Shown: piece after piece, positions 41,030 through 42,575 of the stretch
Position numbering within the stretch: the stretch's first letter is position 1
Layout of the letters: each line of letters begins with the position of its first letter
Source: an uncultured Collinsella sp.
GTDB taxonomy: Bacteria; Actinomycetota; Coriobacteriia; Coriobacteriales; Coriobacteriaceae
Reading direction: 5' to 3'
Assembly: GCA_900543605.1 (NCBI GenBank)
Contig: UQSK01000011.1
Span: 1-42,575 of the forward strand
Length of the DNA stretch: 42,575 nucleotides
Notes under the pieces: model-generated
The model's input: the letters and a program-made list of their open reading frames with translations, nothing else
Databases searched by the model: none
Told to the model about the DNA's origin: nothing
Program-made: the position numbers and the translations under genes

Positions 41030-42157
41030 ATGACGACTTCTTATAAAACGATGGTGGTAAAGATCGGTTCGTCCACGGTTGTGGGCGCCGATGGCAAGGT
41101 CAACCGCTCCTTTATCGGCGGGCTTGCCGATCAGGCCGCAGCCCTGCGCAAGCTCGGCTGGCGTCTAGTCGTGGTGAGCTCGGGCGCTATCGCCTGCGGC
41201 TATCCCGTGCTGGGCTTCGACCGCAAGCCGGTCGGCGACCTGCCGAGCCTGCAGGCTTGCGCCTCGGCTGGTCAGTGCATCATCTCGTCGGCCTACGACG
41301 AGGAGTTCCATGCGCGCGACCTGCTCACCTCGCTCGTGCTGCTCACGCGCCACGATACGGCCCGCCGCACGTCCTACCTGCACGCGCGCGACGCCCTGCT
41401 GCGCCTGGTGGAGCTGGGCGTGGTGCCGGTCGTCAACGAGAACGATACCGTCACCGTCGACGAGATCAAGTTTGGCGACAACGACACACTGGCGGCGCTT
41501 GTGAGCTGCCTGGTTTCTGCCGATCTGTGCGTGACGCTCTCGGACATCGATGGTCTCTATACTGCCAATCCGCATGAGGACCCCACGGCCGAGTTCGTCC
41601 CGGTCGTGCATAAGATCGATGCCAAGATTATCGCCTCGGCGGGTGATTCTTCCACATCGGTGGGCACGGGCGGCATGATTACCAAGATCCGCGCGAGCCG
41701 CATTCTGATGACGGCGGGCATTCAGAGCGTGATTTGCTCGGGCGAGGAGCCCGATGCGCTCGTGCGCCTCGCCCGCGGCGAGAGCGTGGGCACGCTGTTC
41801 GATCCGCCGGCGGAGCGTCTGGACATCGCACCCCGCAAGCTGTGGATCGCACTGGGCGACAAGGCGCATGGCTCGGTTACGGTCGATGATGGTGCTGCGA
41901 AGGCGCTGGTCAGCCGTGGTTCTTCCCTGCTTGCGGTGGGTATTCGCGAGGTCGATGGCCAGTTTGCCGAGGGCGATGTGCTCGATGTGTGCGATCCGAG
42001 CGGTATGGTCGTCGCCCGCGGTATCGCTGAGGCCGATTCGGACGTGCTGGAACTTGCCGCCGGCCGCCGCCAGGACCAGATCGCCAGCAACCGCCTGCTC
42101 GCTAACCTGGCCGAGAAGCCGGCGATACACAGGGATAACTTGATCGTATTTGCATAA
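41030..42157 (+). CDS. proB: Glutamate 5-kinase
   Basis: First enzyme of proline synthesis, 375 aa. The amino-acid-kinase core has VKIGSSTVV (9-17), VVSSGAIACG (about 47-56), PVVNENDTVTVDE (about 142-154) and GTGGMITKI (about 211-219). The C-terminal ~95 residues form a PUA domain (RKLWIALG ... LLAVGIREVDG). No strong ribosome site precedes the ATG. proA, usually adjacent, does not follow; a terminator does. Confidence 0.94.
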   Translation: MTTSYKTMVVKIGSSTVVGADGKVNRSFIGGLADQAAALRKLGWRLVVVSSGAIACGYPVLGFDRKPVGDLPSLQACASAGQCIISSAYDEEFHARDLLTSLVLLTRHDTARRTSYLHARDALLRLVELGVVPVVNENDTVTVDEIKFGDNDTLAALVSCLVSADLCVTLSDIDGLYTANPHEDPTAEFVPVVHKIDAKIIASAGDSSTSVGTGGMITKIRASRILMTAGIQSVICSGEEPDALVRLARGESVGTLFDPPAERLDIAPRKLWIALGDKAHGSVTVDDGAAKALVSRGSSLLAVGIREVDGQFAEGDVLDVCDPSGMVVARGIAEADSDVLELAAGRRQDQIASNRLLANLAEKPAIHRDNLIVFA

Positions 42158-42201
42158 AGAAAGACAGCGCTGCGGATCGTTTCCCGCAGCGCTGTCTTTC
42201 T
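42158..42201. terminator. Bidirectional terminator after proB
   Basis: AGAAAGACAGCGCTGCGG (42158-42175) pairs perfectly with 42184-42201 around an 8-nt loop. A-rich on the left and T-rich on the right. Confidence 0.88.
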
Positions 42202-42203
42202 CG

Positions 42204-42256
42204 TGCCGGCACCTGGGGACGTTCCCTTTGTGCCGGCAGGTGGGGACACTCCTTTG
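42204..42256. repeat. GTGCCGGCA / GGGGACACTCC family repeat
   Basis: TGCCGGCA at 42204-42211 and 42231-42238 flank CTGGGGACGTTCCC, then GGGGACACTCCTTTG (42242-42256). This is the reverse-orientation relative of 29485-29535. It abuts the stop codon of the last gene. Confidence 0.8.
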
Positions 42257-42575
42257 CTAGAAGATCCGGCGCAGGTCTCCGCGGTTGAGGGCCTCGTCGA
42301 AGAGGTGCTTGAATACCACGCTGCCGTGCAGGCCGTCGTGCTCGAACTCGTTGGTCACCCAGGCGTGCGAGTTGCCCACGCGGCTGAGCGTATCGAGCTG
42401 CAGGCCCGAATCGACGTACATGTCGTCGAAATACACCGCGGCCTGGAGCGGCACCTCGTTGCAGGCCAGGCGCTGCGGGTCGTAGATCTTGTCCCAGCTG
42501 GTGTCTTCCATCAGCAGGTCCATGGCGGGCTTAAACGGCTTAAGCTCGGGCATCTGCTCAAACATCCACGGGAAC
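42257..42575 (-). CDS. Prolyl-aminopeptidase-like alpha/beta hydrolase, C-terminal fragment
   Basis: The last about 105 residues of an S33-type alpha/beta hydrolase, running off the window (frame open through FPWMFEQ at the edge). CNEVPLQAAVYFDDMYVD and SHAWVTNEFEHDGL (catalytic His near the end) match the C-terminal part of proline iminopeptidase-type proteins in actinobacteria. The nucleophile Ser lies outside. Substrate not determinable. Confidence 0.75.
   Translation of the reverse strand, partial: FPWMFEQMPELKPFKPAMDLLMEDTSWDKIYDPQRLACNEVPLQAAVYFDDMYVDSGLQLDTLSRVGNSHAWVTNEFEHDGLHGSVVFKHLFDEALNRGDLRRIF

Overview
The window reads as chromosomal DNA of a gut coriobacterium, most likely Collinsella. 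It is GC-rich, with AGGAGG/GAAAGG ribosome binding sites and compact operons. The gene set is ordinary housekeeping and stress functions, and the intergenic palindromes are of the kind I associate with Collinsella. The genus is my inference from protein style, not from a database search. The first 49 bases are not biological: they match an Illumina Nextera i7 adapter (P7 tail, 8-base index, read-2 adapter and mosaic end), so base 50 is the true contig edge.

Layout. 50-574: 3' end of a PepV-like M20 dipeptidase. 869-4529: the phosphate importer operon pstS-pstC-pstA-pstB, without phoU. 4735-7371: an ABC-F ATPase and a Cof-type HAD phosphatase. 7559-14030 is metal-centred: a DtxR/MntR-family regulator, a 28-bp-arm convergent hairpin, then on the minus strand a heavy-metal P-type ATPase, a separate HMA metallochaperone and an ArsR/SmtB repressor with three look-alike operators. 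An AT-richer island with an orphan nuclease-like gene follows, then a DEDDh exonuclease. 14031-15119: a His-rich-loop metal exporter whose promoter shares a motif with the DtxR-family gene. 15286-18556: YaiI/YqxD, HdeD, a nitroreductase and two tandem histidine phosphatases. 18686-24542: a short DUF1015-like protein, an M20 peptidase, a second nuclease-like paralogue, and serA and serC (serine synthesis). 24770-27464: a K+/H+ antiporter and a PPP-type phosphatase. 27784-29383: a polysaccharide flippase broken by an exact 19-bp tandem duplication. 29736-34346: pckA, a B3/4 tRNA-synthetase-like protein, a MarR regulator, DegV and a mini-alkyltransferase. 34731-37150: trpS and a WecA/TagO-type sugar-phosphate transferase. 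37676-42575: a PflA-like radical SAM protein, tRNA-Ala(CGC), a tail-anchored coiled-coil protein, pncB, proB and the 3' end of a prolyl-aminopeptidase-like hydrolase.

The most interesting signals lie between or inside the expected genes. They are: (1) two diverged orphan proteins at 11348-12538 and 20784-21833 sharing an unusual N-terminal region and a DUF559/Vsr-like nuclease fold, each followed by an inverted-repeat element; (2) the 19-bp duplication in the flippase, whose removal restores one 526-codon frame; (3) at least three families of dispersed palindromes, the commonest placed just after stop codons; (4) a metal-regulation circuit that can be read from repeated operator half-sites; (5) two gene-free segments with promoter plus terminator that may be small RNAs or attenuators. 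No prophage, CRISPR array, rRNA or insertion sequence was seen.
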